Assembly: GCA_028622995.1 (NCBI GenBank)
Contig: JAJQJQ010000039.1
Coordinates: 806,001 to 870,000 of the forward strand
Source: Panagrolaimus kolymaensis
Taxonomy: Eukaryota; Nematoda; Chromadorea; Rhabditida; Panagrolaimidae
Length of the DNA: 64,000 nucleotides
Direction: 5' to 3'
The translations under genes were made by a program, and so were the position numbers. The notes under the pieces are model-generated. The model was given only the letters and a program-made list of their open reading frames with translations, did not search any database and was not told the DNA's origin. Positions 24,401-39,400 of this stretch are shown here, one piece after another; within the stretch, counting starts at the first letter, position 1, and each line of letters begins with the position of its first letter.

Positions 24401-27400
24401 CAACAACTTCTTTATTTGGTGCCATTTATTATTTCAGAGGCAAGAACCTCGAAATTACAAAAATTGTTGCTTTAAAGCAAATTGAAGTTTTAGCTGCATT
24501 TTCTCTCGATATCCAGAGAGTATCAAGAGGTGAAACATTAATTTCCAACAACTTCTTTATTTGGTGCCATTTATTATTTCAGAGGCAAGAACCTCGAAAT
24601 TACAAAAATTGTTGCTTTAAAGCAAATTGAAGTTTTAGCTGCATTTTCTCTCGATATCCAGAGAGTATCAAGAGGTGAAACATTAATTTCCAACAACTTC
24701 TTTATTTGGTGCCATTTATTATTTCAGAGGCAAGAACCTAGAAATTACAAAAATTGTTGCTTTAAAGCAAATTGAAGTTTTATTATCTTTTTCTCTCGAT
24801 ATCCAGAGAGTATCAAGAGGTGAAACATTAATTTCCAACAACTTCTTTATTTGGTGCCATTTATTATTTCAGAGGCAAGAACCTCGAAATTACAAAAATT
24901 GTTGCTTTAAAGCAAATTGAAGTTTTAGCTGCATTTTCTCTCGATATCCAGAGAGTATCAAGAGGTGAAACATTAATTTCCAACAACTTCTTTATTTGGT
25001 GCCATTTATTATTTTAGAGGCAAGAACCTCGAAATTACAAAAATTGTTGCTTTAAAGCAAATTGAAGTTTTAGCTGCATTTTCTCTCGATATCCAGAGAG
25101 TATCAAGAGGTGAAACATTAATTTCCAACAACTTCTTTATTTGGTGCCATTTATTATTTCAGAGGCAAGAACCTAGAAATTACAAAAATTGTTGCTTTAA
25201 AGCAAATTGAAGTTTTATTATCTTTTTCTCTCGATATCCAGAGAGTATCAAGAGGTGAAACATTAATTTCCAACAACTTCTTTATTTGGTGCCATTTATT
25301 ATTTCAGAGGCAAGAACCTAGAAATTACAAAAATTGTTGCTTTAAAGCAAATTGAAGTTTTATTATCTTTTTCTCTCGATATCCAGAGAGTATCAAGAGG
25401 TGAAACATTAATTTCCAACAACTTCTTTATTTGGTGCCATTTATTATTTCAGAGGCAAGAACCTCGAAATTACAAAAATTGTTGCTTTAAAGCAAATTGA
25501 AGTTTTAGCTGCATTTTCTCTCGATATCCAGAGAGTATCAAGAGGTGAAACATTAATTTCCAACAACTTCTTTATTTGGTGCCATTTATTATTTCAGAGG
25601 CAAGAACCTAGAAATTACAAAAATTGTTGCTTTAAAGCAAATTGAAGTTTTATTATCTTTTTCTCTCGATATCCAGAGAGTATCAAGAGGTGAAACATTA
25701 ATTTCCAACAACTTCTTTATTTGGTGCCATTTATTATTTCAGAGGCAAGAACCTCGAAATTACAAAAATTGTTGCTTTAAAGCAAATTGAAGTTTTAGCT
25801 GCATTTTCTCTCGATATCCAGAGAGTATCAAGAGGTGAAACATTAATTTCCAACAACTTCTTTATTTGGTGCCATTTATTATTTTAGAGGCAAGAACCTC
25901 GAAATTACAAAAATTGTTGCTTTAAAGCAAATTGAAGTTTTAGCTGCATTTTCTCTCGATATCCAGAGAGTATCAAGAGGTGAAACATTAATTTCCAACA
26001 ACTTCTTTATTTGGTGCCATTTATTATTTCAGAGGCAAGAACCTAGAAATTACAAAAATTGTTGCTTTAAAGCAAATTGAAGTTTTATTATCTTTTTCTC
26101 TCGATATCCAGAGAGTATCAAGAGGTGAAACATTAATTTCCAACAACTTCTTTATTTGGTGCCATTTATTATTTCAGAGGCAAGAACCTCGAAATTACAA
26201 AAATTGTTGCTTTAAAGCAAATTGAAGTTTTATTATCTTTTTGTCTCGATATCCAGAGAATATCAAGAGGTGAAACATTAATTTCCAACAACTTCTTTAT
26301 TTGGTGACATTTATTATTTCAGAGGCAAGAACCTCGAAATTACAAAAATTGTTGCTTTAAAGCAAATTGAAGTTTTAGCTGCATTTTCTCTAGATATCCA
26401 GAGAGTATCAAGAGGTGAAACATTAATTTCCAACATCTTCTTTATTTGGTGCCATTTATTATTTCAGAGGCAAGAACCTAGAAATTACAAAAATTGTTGC
26501 TTTAAAGCAAATTGAAGTTTTATTATCTTTTTGTCTCGATATCCAGAGAATATTAAGAGGTGAAACATTAATTTCCAACAACTTCTTTATTTGGTGACAT
26601 TTATTATTTCAGAGGCAAGAACCTCGAAATTACAAAAATTGTTGCTTTAAAGCAAATTGAAGTTTTATTATCTTTTTGTCTCGATATCCAGAGAGTATCA
26701 AGAGGTGAAACATTAATTTCCAACAACTTCTTTATTTGGTGCCATTTATTATTTCAGAGGCAAGAACCTAGAAATTACAAAAATTGTTGCTTTAAAGCAA
26801 ATTGAAGTTTTATTATCTTTTTCTCTCGATATCCAGAGAGTATCAAGAGGTGAAACATTAATTTCCAACAACTTCTTTATTTGGTGCCATTTATTATTTC
26901 AGAGGCAAGAACCTCGAAATTACAAAAATTGTTGCTTTAAAGCAAATTGAAGTTTTATTATCTTTTTGTCTCGATATCCAGAGAATATCAAGAGGTGAAA
27001 CATTAATTTCCAACAACTTCTTTATTTGGTGCCATTTATTATTTCAGAGGCAAGAACCTCGAAATTACAAAAATTGTTGCTTTAAAGCAAATTGAAGTTT
27101 TATTATCTTTTTGTCTCGATATCCAGAGAATATCAAGAGGTGAAACATTAATTTCCAACAACTTCTTTATTTGGTGCAATTTATTATTTCAGAGGCAAGA
27201 ACCTCGAAATTACAAAAATTGTTGCTTTAAAGCAAATTGAAGTTTTATTATCTTTTTGTCTCGATATCCAGAGAATATCAAGAGGTGAAACATTAATTTC
27301 CAACAACTTCTTTATTTAGTGCCATTTATTATTTTAGAGGCAAGAACCTCGAAATTACAAAAATTGTTGCTTTAAAGCAAATCGAAGTTTTAGCTGCATT

Positions 27401-30400
27401 TTCTCTCGATATCCAGAGAGTATCAAGAGGTGAAACATTAATTTCCAACAACTTCTTTATTTGGTGCCATTTATTATTTCAGAGGCAAGAACCTAGAAAT
27501 TACAAAAATTGTTGCTTTAAAGCAAATTGAAGTTTTATTATCTTTTTCTCTCGATATCCAGAGAGTATCAAGAGGTGAAACATTAATTTCCAACAACTTC
27601 TTTATTTGGTGCCATTTATTATTTCAGAGGCAAGAACCTCGAAATTACAAAAATTGTTGCTTTAAAGCAAATTGAAGTTTTATTATCTTTTTGTCTCGAT
27701 ATCCAGAGAATATCAAGAGGTGAAACATTAATTTCCAACAACTTCTTTATTTGGTGCCATTTATTATTTTAGAGGCAAGAACCTCGAAATTACAAAAATT
27801 GTTGCTTTAAAGCAAATTGAAGTTTTAGCTGCATTTTCTCTCGATATCCAGAGAGTATCAAGAGGTGAAACATTAATTTCCAACAACTTCTTTATTTGGT
27901 GCCATTTATTATTTCAGAGGCAAGAACCTCGAAATTACAAAAATTGTTGCTTTAAAGCAAATTGAAGTTTTATTATCTTTTTGTCTCGATATCCAGAGAA
28001 TATCAAGAGGTGAAACATTAATTTCCAACAACTTCTTTATTTGGTGCCATTTATTATTTTAGAGGCAAGAACCTCGAAATTACAAAAATTGTTGCTTTAA
28101 AGCAAATTGAAGTTTTAGCTGCATTTTCTCTCGATATCCAGAGAGTATCAAGAGGTGAAACATTAATTTCCAAAAACTTCTTTATTTGGTTCCATTTATT
28201 ATTTCAGAGGCAAGAACCTCGAAATTACAAAAATTGTTGCTTTAAAGCAAATTGAAGTTTTAGCTGCATTTTCTCTCGATATCCAGAGAGTATCAAGAGG
28301 TGAAACATTAATTTCCAAAAACTTCTTTATTTGGTTCCATTTATTATTTCAGAGGCAAGAACCTCGAAATTACAAAAATTGTTGCTTTAAAGCAAATTGA
28401 AGTTTTAGCTGCATTTTCTCTCGATATCCAGAGAGTATCAAGAGGTGAAACATTAATTTCCAACAACTTCTTTATTTGGTGCCATTTATTATTTTAGAGG
28501 CAAGAACCTCGAAATTACAAAAATTGTTGCTTTAAAGCAAATTGAAGTTTTAGCTGCATTTTCTCTCGATATCCAGAGAGTATCAAGAGGTGAAACATTA
28601 ATTTCCAACAACTTCTTTATTTGGTGCCATTTATTATTTCAGAGGCAAGAACCTCGAAATTACAAAAATTGTTGCTTTAAAGCAAATTGAAGTTTTATTA
28701 TCTTTTTGTCTCGATATCCAGAGAATATCAAGAGGTGAAACATTAATTTCCAACAACTTCTTTATTTGGTGCCATTTATTATTTTAGAGGCAAGAACCTC
28801 GAAATTACAAAAATTGTTGCTTTAAAGCAAATTGAAGTTTTAGCTGCATTTTCTCTCGATATCCAGAGAGTATCAAGAGGTGAAACATTAATTTCCAAAA
28901 ACTTCTTTATTTGGTTCCATTTATTATTTCAGAGGCAAGAACCTCGAAATTACAAAAATTGTTGCTTTAAAGCAAATTGAAGTTTTAGCTGCATTTTCTC
29001 TCGATATCCAGAGAGTATCAAGAGGTGAAACATTAATTTCCAACAACTTCTTTATTTGGTGCCATTTATTATTTTAGAGGCAAGAACCTCGAAATTACAA
29101 AAATTGTTGCTTTAAAGCAAATTGAAGTTTTAGCTGCATTTTCTCTCGATATCCAGAGAGTATCAAGAGGTGAAACATTAATTTCCAACAACTTCTTTAT
29201 TTGGTGCCATTTATTATTTTAGAGGCAAGAACCTCGAAATTACAAAAATTGTTGCTTTAAAGCAAATTGAAGTTTTAGCTGCATTTTCTCTCGATATCCA
29301 GAGAGTATCAAGAGGTGAAACATTAATTTCCAAAAACTTCTTTATTTGGTTCCATTTATTATTTCAGAGGCAAGAACCTCGAAATTACAAAAATTGTTGC
29401 TTTAAAGCAAATTGAAGTTTTAGCTGCATTTTCTCTCGATATCCAGAGAGTATCAAGAGGTGAAACATTAATTTCCAACAACTTCTTTATTTGGTGCCAT
29501 TTATTATTTTAGAGGCAAGAACCTCGAAATTACAAAAATTGTTGCTTTAAAGCAAATTGAAGTTTTAGCTGCATTTTCTCTCGATATCCAGAGAGTATCA
29601 AGAGGTGAAACATTAATTTCCAACAACTTCTTTATTTGGTGCCATTTATTATTTCAGAGGCAAGAACCTCGAAATTACAAAAATTGTTGCTTTAAAGCAA
29701 ATTGAAGTTTTAGCTGCATTTTCTCTCGATATCCAGAGAGTATCAAGAGGTGAAACATTAATTTCCAACAACTTCTTTATTTGGTGCCATTTATTATTTC
29801 AGAGGCAAGAACCTCGAAATTACAAAAATTGTTGCTTTAAAGCAAATTGAAGTTTTAGCTGCATTTTCTCTCGATATCCAGAGAGTATCAAGAGGTGAAA
29901 CATTAATTTCCAACAACTTCTTTATTTGGTGCCATTTATTATTTCAGAGGCAAGAACCTCGAAATTACAAAAATTGTTGCTTTAAAGCAAATTGAAGTTT
30001 TAGCTGCATTTTCTCTCGATATCCAGAGAGTATCAAGAGGTGAAACATTAATTTCCAACAACTTCTTTATTTGGTGCCATTTATTATTTCAGAGGCAAGA
30101 ACCTCGAAATTACAAAAATTGTTGCTTTAAAGCAAATTGAAGTTTTAGCTGCATTTTCTCTCGATATCCAGAGAGTATCAAGAGGTGAAACATTAATTTC
30201 CAACAACTTCTTTATTTGGTGCCATTTATTATTTCAGAGGCAAGAACCTTGAAATTACAAAAAATTGTTGCTTTAAAGCAAATTGAAGTTTTAGCTGCAT
30301 TTTCTCTCGATATCCAGAGAGTATCAAGAGGTGAAACATTAATTTCAAACAACTTCTTTATTTGGTTCCATTTATTATTTCAGAGGCAAGAACCTCGAAA

Positions 30401-33400
30401 TTACAAAAATTGTTGCTTTAAAGCAAATTGAAGTTTTAGCTGCATTTTCTCTCGATATCCAGAGAGTATCAAGAGGTGAAACATTAATTTCCAACAACTT
30501 CTTTATTTGGTGCCATTTATTATTTCAGAGGCAAGAACCTCGAAATTACAAAAATTGTTGCTTTAAAGCAAATTGAAGTTTTATTATCTTTTTGTCTCGA
30601 TATCCAGAGAGTATCAAGAGGTGAAACATTAATTTCCAACAACTTCTTTATTTGGTTCCATTTATTATTTCAGAGGCAAGAACCTCGAAATTACAAAAAT
30701 TGTTGCTTTAAAGCAAATTGAAGTTTTATTATCTTTTTGTCTCGATATCCAGAGAATATCAAGAGGTGAAACATTAATTTCCAACAACTTCTTTATTTGG
30801 TGCCATTTATTATTTCAGAGGCAAGAACCTCGAAATTACAAAAATTGTTGCTTTAAAGCAAATTGAAGTTTTAGCTGCATTTTCTCTCGATATCCAAAGA
30901 GTATCAAGAGGAGAAACATTAATTTCCAACAACTTCTTTATTTGGTGCCATTTATTATTTCAGAGGCAAGAACCTCGAAATTACAAAAATTGTTGCTTTA
31001 AAGCAAATTGAAGTTTTATTATCTTTTTGTCTCGATATCCAGAGAGTATCAAGAGGTGAAACATTAATTTCCAACAACTTCTTTATTTGGTGCCATTTAT
31101 TATTTCAGAGGCAAGAACCTCGAAATTACAAAAATTGTTGCTTTAAAGCAAATTGAAGTTTTATTATCTTTTTGTCTCGATATCCAGAGAATATCAAGAG
31201 GAGAAACATTAATTTCCAACAACTTCTTTATTTGGTGCCATTTATTATTTCAGAGGCAAGAACCTCGAAATTACAAAAATTGTTGCTTTAAAGCAAATTG
31301 AAGTTTTATTATCTTTTTGTCTCGATATCCAGAGAGTATCAAGAGGTGAAACATTAATTTCCAACAACTTCTTTATTTGGTGCCATTTATTATTTCAGAG
31401 GCAAGAACCTCGAAATTACAAAAATTGTTGCTTTAAAGCAAATTGAAGTTTTATTATCTTTTTGTCTCGATATCCAGAGAATATCAAGAGGTGAAACATT
31501 AATTTCCAACAACTTCTTTATTTGGTGCCATTTATTATTTCAGAGGCAAGAACCTCGAAATTACAAAAATTGTTGCTTTAAAGCAAATTGAAGTTTTAGC
31601 TGCATTTTCTCTCGATATCCAGAGAGTATCAAGAGGTGAAACATTAATTTCCAACAACTTCTTTGTTTGGTGCCATTTATTATTTCAGAGGCAAGAACCT
31701 CGAAATTACAAAAATTGTTGCTTTAAAGCAAATTGAAGTTTTATTATCTTTTTGTCTCGATATCCAGAGAATATCAAGAGGTGAAACATTAATTTCCAAC
31801 AACTTCTTTATTTGGTGCCATTTATTATTTCAGAGGCAAGAACCTCGAAATTACAAAAATTGTTGCTTTAAAGCAAATTGAAGTTTTAGCTGCATTTTCT
31901 CTCGATATCCAGAGAGTATCAAGAGGTGAAACATTAATTTCCAACAACTTCTTTATTTGGTGCCATTTATTATTTCAGAGGCAAGAACCTCGAAATTACA
32001 AAAATTGTTGCTTTAAAGCAAATTGAAGTTTTAGCTGCATTTTCTCTCGATATCCAGAGAGTATCAAGAGGTGAAACATTAATTTCCAACAACTTCTTTA
32101 TTTGGTGCCATTTATTATTTCAGAGGCAAGAACCTCGAAATTACAAAAATTGTTGCTTTAAAGCAAATTGAAGTTTTATTATCTTTTTGTCTCGATATCC
32201 AGAGAATATCAAGAGGTGAAACATTAATTTCCAACAACTTCTTTATTTGGTGCCATTTATTATTTCAGAGGCAAGAACCTCGAAATTACAAAAATTGTTG
32301 CTTTAAAGCAAATTGAAGTTTTATTATCTTTTTGTCTCGATATCCAGAGAGTATCAAGAGGTGAAACATTAATTTCCAACAACTTCTTTGTTTGGTGCCA
32401 TTTATTATTTCAGAGGCAAGAACCTCGAAATTACAAAAATTGTTGCTTTAAAGCAAATTGAAGTTTTATTATCTTTTTGTCTCGATATCCAGAGAATATC
32501 AAGAGGTGAAACATTAATTTCCAACAACTTCTTTATTTGGTGCCATTTATTATTTCAGAGGCAAGAACCTCGAAATTACAAAAATTGTTGCTTTAAAGCA
32601 AATTGAAGTTTTAGCTGCATTTTCTCTCGATATCCAGAGAGTATCAAGAGGTGAAACATTAATTTCCAACAACTTCTTTATTTGGTGCCATTTATTATTT
32701 CAGAGGCAAGAACCTCGAAATTACAAAAATTGTTGCTTTAAAGCAAATTGAAGTTTTAGCTGCATTTTCTCTCGATATCCAGAGAGTATCAAGAGGTGAA
32801 ACATTAATTTCCAACAACTTCTTTATTTGGTGCCATTTATTATTTCAGAGGCAAGAACCTCGAAATTACAAAAATTGTTGCTTTAAAGCAAATTGAAGTT
32901 TTAGCTGCATTTTCTCTCGATATCTAGAGAGTATCAAGAGGTGAAACATTAATTTCCAACAACTTCTTTATTTGGTTCCATTTATTATTTCAGAGGCAAG
33001 AACCTCGAAATTACAAAAATTGTTGCTTTAAAGCAAATTGAAGTTTTATTATCTTTTTGTCTCGATATCCAGAGAATATCAAGAGGTGAAACATTAATTT
33101 CCAACAACTTCTTTATTTGGTGCCATTTATTATTTCAGAGGCAAGAACCTCGAAATTACAAAAATTGTTGCTTTAAAGCAAATTGAAGTTTTAGCTGCAT
33201 TTTCTCTCGATATCCAGAGAGTATCAAGAGGTGAAACATTAATTTCCAACAACTTCTTTATTTGGTGCCATTTATTATTTCAGAGGCAAGAACCTCGAAA
33301 TTACAAAAATTGTTGCTTTAAAGCAAATTGAAGTTTTAGCTGCATTTTCTCTCGATATCCAGAGAGTATCAAGAGGAGAAACATTAATTTCCAACAACTT

Positions 33401-36400
33401 CTTTATTTGGTGCCATTTATTATTTCAGAGGCAAGAACCTCGAAATTACAAAAATTGTTGCTTTAAAGCAAATTGAAGTTTTAGCTGCATTTTCTCTCGA
33501 TATCTAGAGAGTATCAAGAGGTGAAACATTAATTTCCAACAACTTCTTTATTTGGTGCCATTTATTATTTTAGAGGCAAGAACCTCGAAATTACAAAAAT
33601 TGTTGCTTTAAAGCAAATTGAAGTTTTAGCTACATTTTCTCTCGATATCCAGAGAGTATCAAGAGGTGAAACATTAATTTCCAACAACTTCTTTATTTGG
33701 TGCCATTTATTATTTCAGAGGCAAGAACCTCGAAATTACAAAAATTGTTGCTTTAAAGCAAATTGAAGTTTTAGCTGCATTTTCTCTCGATATCCAGAGA
33801 GTATCAAGAGGTGAAACATTAATTTCCAACAACTTCTTTATTTGGTTCCATTTATTATTTCAGAGGCAAGAACCTCGAAATTACAAAAATTGTTGCTTTA
33901 AAGCAAATTGAAGTTTTAGCTGCATTTTCTCTCGATATCCAGAGAGTATCAAGAGGTGAAACATTAATTTCCAACAACTTCTTTATTTAGTGCCATTTAT
34001 TATTTTAGAGACAAGAACCTCGAAATTACAAAAATTGTTGCTTTAAAGCAAATTGAAGTTTTAGCTGCATTTTCTCTCGATATCCAGAGAGTATCAAAAG
34101 GTGAAACATTAATTTCCAACAACTTCTTTATTTGGTTCCATTTATTATTTCAGAGGCAAGAACCTCGAAATTACAAAAATTGTTGCTTTAAAGCAAATTG
34201 AAGTTTTAGCTGCATTTTCTCTCGATATCCAGAGAGTATCAAGAGGTGAAACATTAATTTCCAACAACTTCTTTATTTGGTGCCATTTATTATTTTAGAG
34301 GCAAGAACCTCGAAATTACAAAAATTGTTGCTTTAAAGCAAATTGAAGTTTTAGCTGCATTTTCTCTCGATATCCAGAGAGTATCAAGAGGTGAAACATT
34401 AATTTCCAACAACTTCTTTATTTGGTGCCATTTATTTTTTCAGAGGCAAGAACCTCGAAATTACAAAAATTGTTGCTTTAAAGCAAATTGAAGTTTTAGC
34501 TGCATTTTCTCTCGATATCCAGAGAGTATCAAGAGGTGAAACATTAATTTCCAACAACTTCTTTATTTGGTGCCATTTATTATTTCAGAGGCAAGAACCT
34601 CGAAATTACAAAAATTGTTGCTTTAAAGCAAATTGAAGTTTTATTATCTTTTTCTCTCGATATCCAGAGAGTATCAAGAGGTGAAACATTAATTTCCAAC
34701 AACTTCTTTATTTGGTGCCATTTATTATTTCAGAGGCAAGAACCTCGAAATTACAAAAATTGTTGCTTTAAAGCAAATTGAAGTTTTAGCTGCATTTTCT
34801 CTCGATATCCAGAGAGTATCAAGAGGTGAAACATTAATTTCCAACAACTTCTTTATTTGGTGCCATTTATTATTTCAGAGGCAAGAACCTCGAAATTACA
34901 AAAATTGTTGCTTTAAAGCAAATTGAAGTTTTAGCTGCATTTTCTCTCGATATCCAGAGAGTATCAAGAGGTGAAACATTAATTTCCAACAACTTCTTTA
35001 TTTGGTGCCATTTATTATTTCAGAGGCAAGAACCTCGAAATTACAAAAATTGTTGCTTTAAAGCAAATTGAAGTTTTATTATCTTTTTGTCTCGATATCC
35101 AGAGAATATCAAGAGGTGAAACATTAATTTCCAACAACTTCTTTATTTGGTGCCATTTATTATTTCAGAGGCAAGAACCTCGCAATTACAAAAATTGTTG
35201 CTTTAAAGCAAATTGAAGTTTTAGCTGCATTTTCTCTCGATATCCAGAGAGTATCAAGAGGTGAAACATTAATTTCCAACAACTTCTTTATTTAGTGCCA
35301 TTTATTATTTTAGAGACAAGAACCTCGAAATTACAAAAATTGTTGCTTTAAAGCAAATTGAAGTTTTAGCTGCATTTTCTCTCGATATCCAGAGAGTATC
35401 AAAAGGTGAAACATTAATTTCCAACAACTTCTTTATTTGGTTCCATTTATTATTTCAGAGGCAAGAACCTCGAAATTACAAAAATTGTTGCTTTAAAGCA
35501 AATTGAAGTTTTAGCTGCATTTTCTCTCGATATCCAGAGAGTATCAAGAGGTGAAACATTAATTTCCAACAACTTCTTTATTTGGTGCCATTTATTATTT
35601 TAGAGGCAAGAACCTCGAAATTACAAAAATTGTTGCTTTAAAGCAAATTGAAGTTTTAGCTGCATTTTCTCTCGATATCCAGAGAGTATCAAGAGGTGAA
35701 ACATTAATTTCCAACAACTTCTTTATTTGGTGCCATTTATTTTTTCAGAGGCAAGAACCTCGAAATTACAAAAATTGTTGCTTTAAAGCAAATTGAAGTT
35801 TTAGCTGCATTTTCTCTCGATATCCAGAGAGTATCAAGAGGTGAAACATTAATTTCCAACAACTTCTTTATTTGGTGCCATTTATTATTTCAGAGGCAAG
35901 AACCTCGAAATTACAAAAATTGTTGCTTTAAAGCAAATTGAAGTTTTATTATCTTTTTCTCTCGATATCCAGAGAGTATCAAGAGGTGAAACATTAATTT
36001 CCAACAACTTCTTTATTTGGTGCCATTTATTATTTCAGAGGCAAGAACCTCGAAATTACAAAAATTGTTGCTTTAAAGCAAATTGAAGTTTTAGCTGCAT
36101 TTTCTCTCGATATCCAGAGAGTATCAAGAGGTGAAACATTAATTTCCAACAACTTCTTTATTTGGTGCCATTTATTATTTCAGAGGCAAGAACCTCGAAA
36201 TTACAAAAATTGTTGCTTTAAAGCAAATTGAAGTTTTAGCTGCATTTTCTCTCGATATCCAGAGAGTATCAAGAGGTGAAACATTAATTTCCAACAACTT
36301 CTTTATTTGGTGCCATTTATTATTTCAGAGGCAAGAACCTCGAAATTACAAAAATTGTTGCTTTAAAGCAAATTGAAGTTTTATTATCTTTTTGTCTCGA

Positions 36401-39400
36401 TATCCAGAGAATATCAAGAGGTGAAACATTAATTTCCAACAACTTCTTTATTTGGTGCCATTTATTATTTCAGAGGCAAGAACCTCGCAATTACAAAAAT
36501 TGTTGCTTTAAAGCAAATTGAAGTTTTAGCTGCATTTTCTCTCGATATCCAGAGAGTATCAAGAGGTGAAACATTAATTTCCAACAACTTCTTTATTTGG
36601 TGCCATTTATTATTTCAGAGGCAAGAACCTCGAAATTACAAAAATTGTTGCTTTAAAGCAAATTGAAGTTTTAGCTGCATTTTCTCTCGATATCCAGAGA
36701 GTATCAAGAGGAGAAACATTAATTTCCAACAACTTCTTTATTTGGTGCCATTTATTATTTCAGAGGCAAGAACCTCGAAATTACAAAAATTGTTGCTTTA
36801 AAGCAAATGGAAGTTTTAGCTGCATTTTCTCTCGATATCCAGAGAGTATCAAGAGGTGAAACATTAATTTCCAACAACTTCTTTATTTGGTGCCATTTAT
36901 TATTTCAGAGGCAAGAACCTCGAAATTACAAAAATTGTTGCTTTAAAGCAAATTGAAGTTTTAGCTGCATTTTCTCTCGATATCCAGAGAGTATCAAGAG
37001 GAGAAACATTAATTTCCAACAACTTCTTTATTTGGTGCCATTTATTATTTCAGAGGCAAGAACCTCGAAATTACAAAAATTGTTGCTTTAAAGCAAATGG
37101 AAGTTTTAGCTGCATTTTCTTTCGATATCCAGAGAGTATCAAGAGGTGAAACATTAATTTCCAACAACTTCTTTATTTGGTTCCATTTATTATTTCAGAG
37201 GCAAGAACCTCGAAATTACAAAAATTGTTGCTTTAAAGCAAATTGAAGTTTTAGCTGCATTTTCTCTCGATATCTAGAGAGTATCAAGAGGTGAAACATT
37301 AATTTCCAACAACTTCTTTATTTGGTGCCATTTATTATTTTAGAGGCAAGAACCTCGAAATTACAAAAATTGTTGCTTTAAAGCAAATTGAAGTTTTAGC
37401 TACATTTTCTCTCGATATCCAGAGAGTATCAAGAGGTGAAACATTAATTTCCAACAACTTCTTTATTTGGTGCCATTTATTATTTCAGAGGCAAGAACCT
37501 CGAAATTACAAAAATTGTTGCTTTAAAGCAAATTGAAGTTTTAGCTGCATTTTCTCTCGATATCCAGAGAGTATCAAGAGGTGAAACATTAATTTCCAAC
37601 AACTTCTTTATTTGGTGCCATTTATTATTTCAGAGGCAAGAACCTCGAAATTACAAAAATTGTTGCTTTAAAGCAAATTGAAGTTTTATTATCTTTTTGT
37701 CTCGATATCCAGAGAATATCAAGAGGTGAAACATTAATTTCCAACAACTTCTTTATTTGGTGCCATTTATTATTTTAGAGGCAAGAACCTCGAAATTACA
37801 AAAATTGTTGCTTTAAAGCAAATTGAAGTTTTAGCTGCATTTTCTCTCGATATCCAGAGAGTATCAAGAGGTGAAACATTAATTTCCAAAAACTTCTTTA
37901 TTTGGTTCCATTTATTATTTCAGAGGCAAGAACCTCGAAATTACAAAAATTGTTGCTTTAAAGCAAATTGAAGTTTTAGCTGCATTTTCTCTCGATATCC
38001 AGAGAGTATCAAGAGGTGAAACATTAATTTCCAACAACTTCTTTATTTAGTGCCATTTATTATTTTAGAGACAAGAACCTCGAAATTACAAAAATTGTTG
38101 CTTTAAAGCAAATTGAAGTTTTAGCTGCATTTTCTCTCGATATCCAGAGAGTATCAAAAGGTGAAACATTAATTTCCAACAACTTCTTTATTTGGTTCCA
38201 TTTATTATTTCAGAGGCAAGAACCTCGAAATTACAAAAATTGTTGCTTTAAAGCAAATTGAAGTTTTAGCTGCATTTTCTCTCGATATCCAGAGAGTATC
38301 AAGAGGTGAAACATTAATTTCCAACAACTTCTTTATTTGGTGCCATTTATTATTTTAGAGGCAAGAACCTCGAAATTACAAAAATTGTTGCTTTAAAGCA
38401 AATTGAAGTTTTAGCTGCATTTTCTCTCGATATCCAGAGAGTATCAAGAGGTGAAACATTAATTTCCAACAACTTCTTTATTTGGTGCCATTTATTTTTT
38501 CAGAGGCAAGAACCTCGAAATTACAAAAATTGTTGCTTTAAAGCAAATTGAAGTTTTAGCTGCATTTTCTCTCGATATCCAGAGAGTATCAAGAGGTGAA
38601 ACATTAATTTCCAACAACTTCTTTATTTGGTGCCATTTATTATTTCAGAGGCAAGAACCTCGAAATTACAAAAATTGTTGCTTTAAAGCAAATTGAAGTT
38701 TTATTATCTTTTTCTCTCGATATCCAGAGAGTATCAAGAGGTGAAACATTAATTTCCAACAACTTCTTTATTTGGTGCCATTTATTATTTCAGAGGCAAG
38801 AACCTCGAAATTACAAAAATTGTTGCTTTAAAGCAAATTGAAGTTTTAGCTGCATTTTCTCTCGATATCCAGAGAGTATCAAGAGGTGAAACATTAATTT
38901 CCAACAACTTCTTTATTTGGTGCCATTTATTATTTCAGAGGCAAGAACCTCGAAATTACAAAAATTGTTGCTTTAAAGCAAATTGAAGTTTTAGCTGCAT
39001 TTTCTCTCGATATCCAGAGAGTATCAAGAGGTGAAACATTAATTTCCAACAACTTCTTTATTTGGTGCCATTTATTATTTCAGAGGCAAGAACCTCGAAA
39101 TTACAAAAATTGTTGCTTTAAAGCAAATTGAAGTTTTAGCTGCATTTTCTCTCGCTATCCAGAGAGTATCAAGAGGTGAAACATTAATTTCCAACAACTT
39201 CTTTATTTGGTGCCATTTATTATTTCAGAGGCAAGAACCTCGAAATTACAAAAATTGTTGCTTTAAAGCAAATTGAAGTTTTAGCTGCATTTTCTCTCGA
39301 TATCCAGAGAGTATCAAGAGGTGAAACATTAATTTCCAACAACTTCTTTATTTGGTGCCATTTATTATTTCAGAGGCAAGAACCTCGAAATTACAAAAAT

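Noticed and set aside
30216..32606. Open frames of 71-72 codons inside the satellite
   Set aside because: They arise because a single base change removes a stop in a few units; the unit length is not a multiple of three, stops occur in every frame, and the same peptide repeats with the array.
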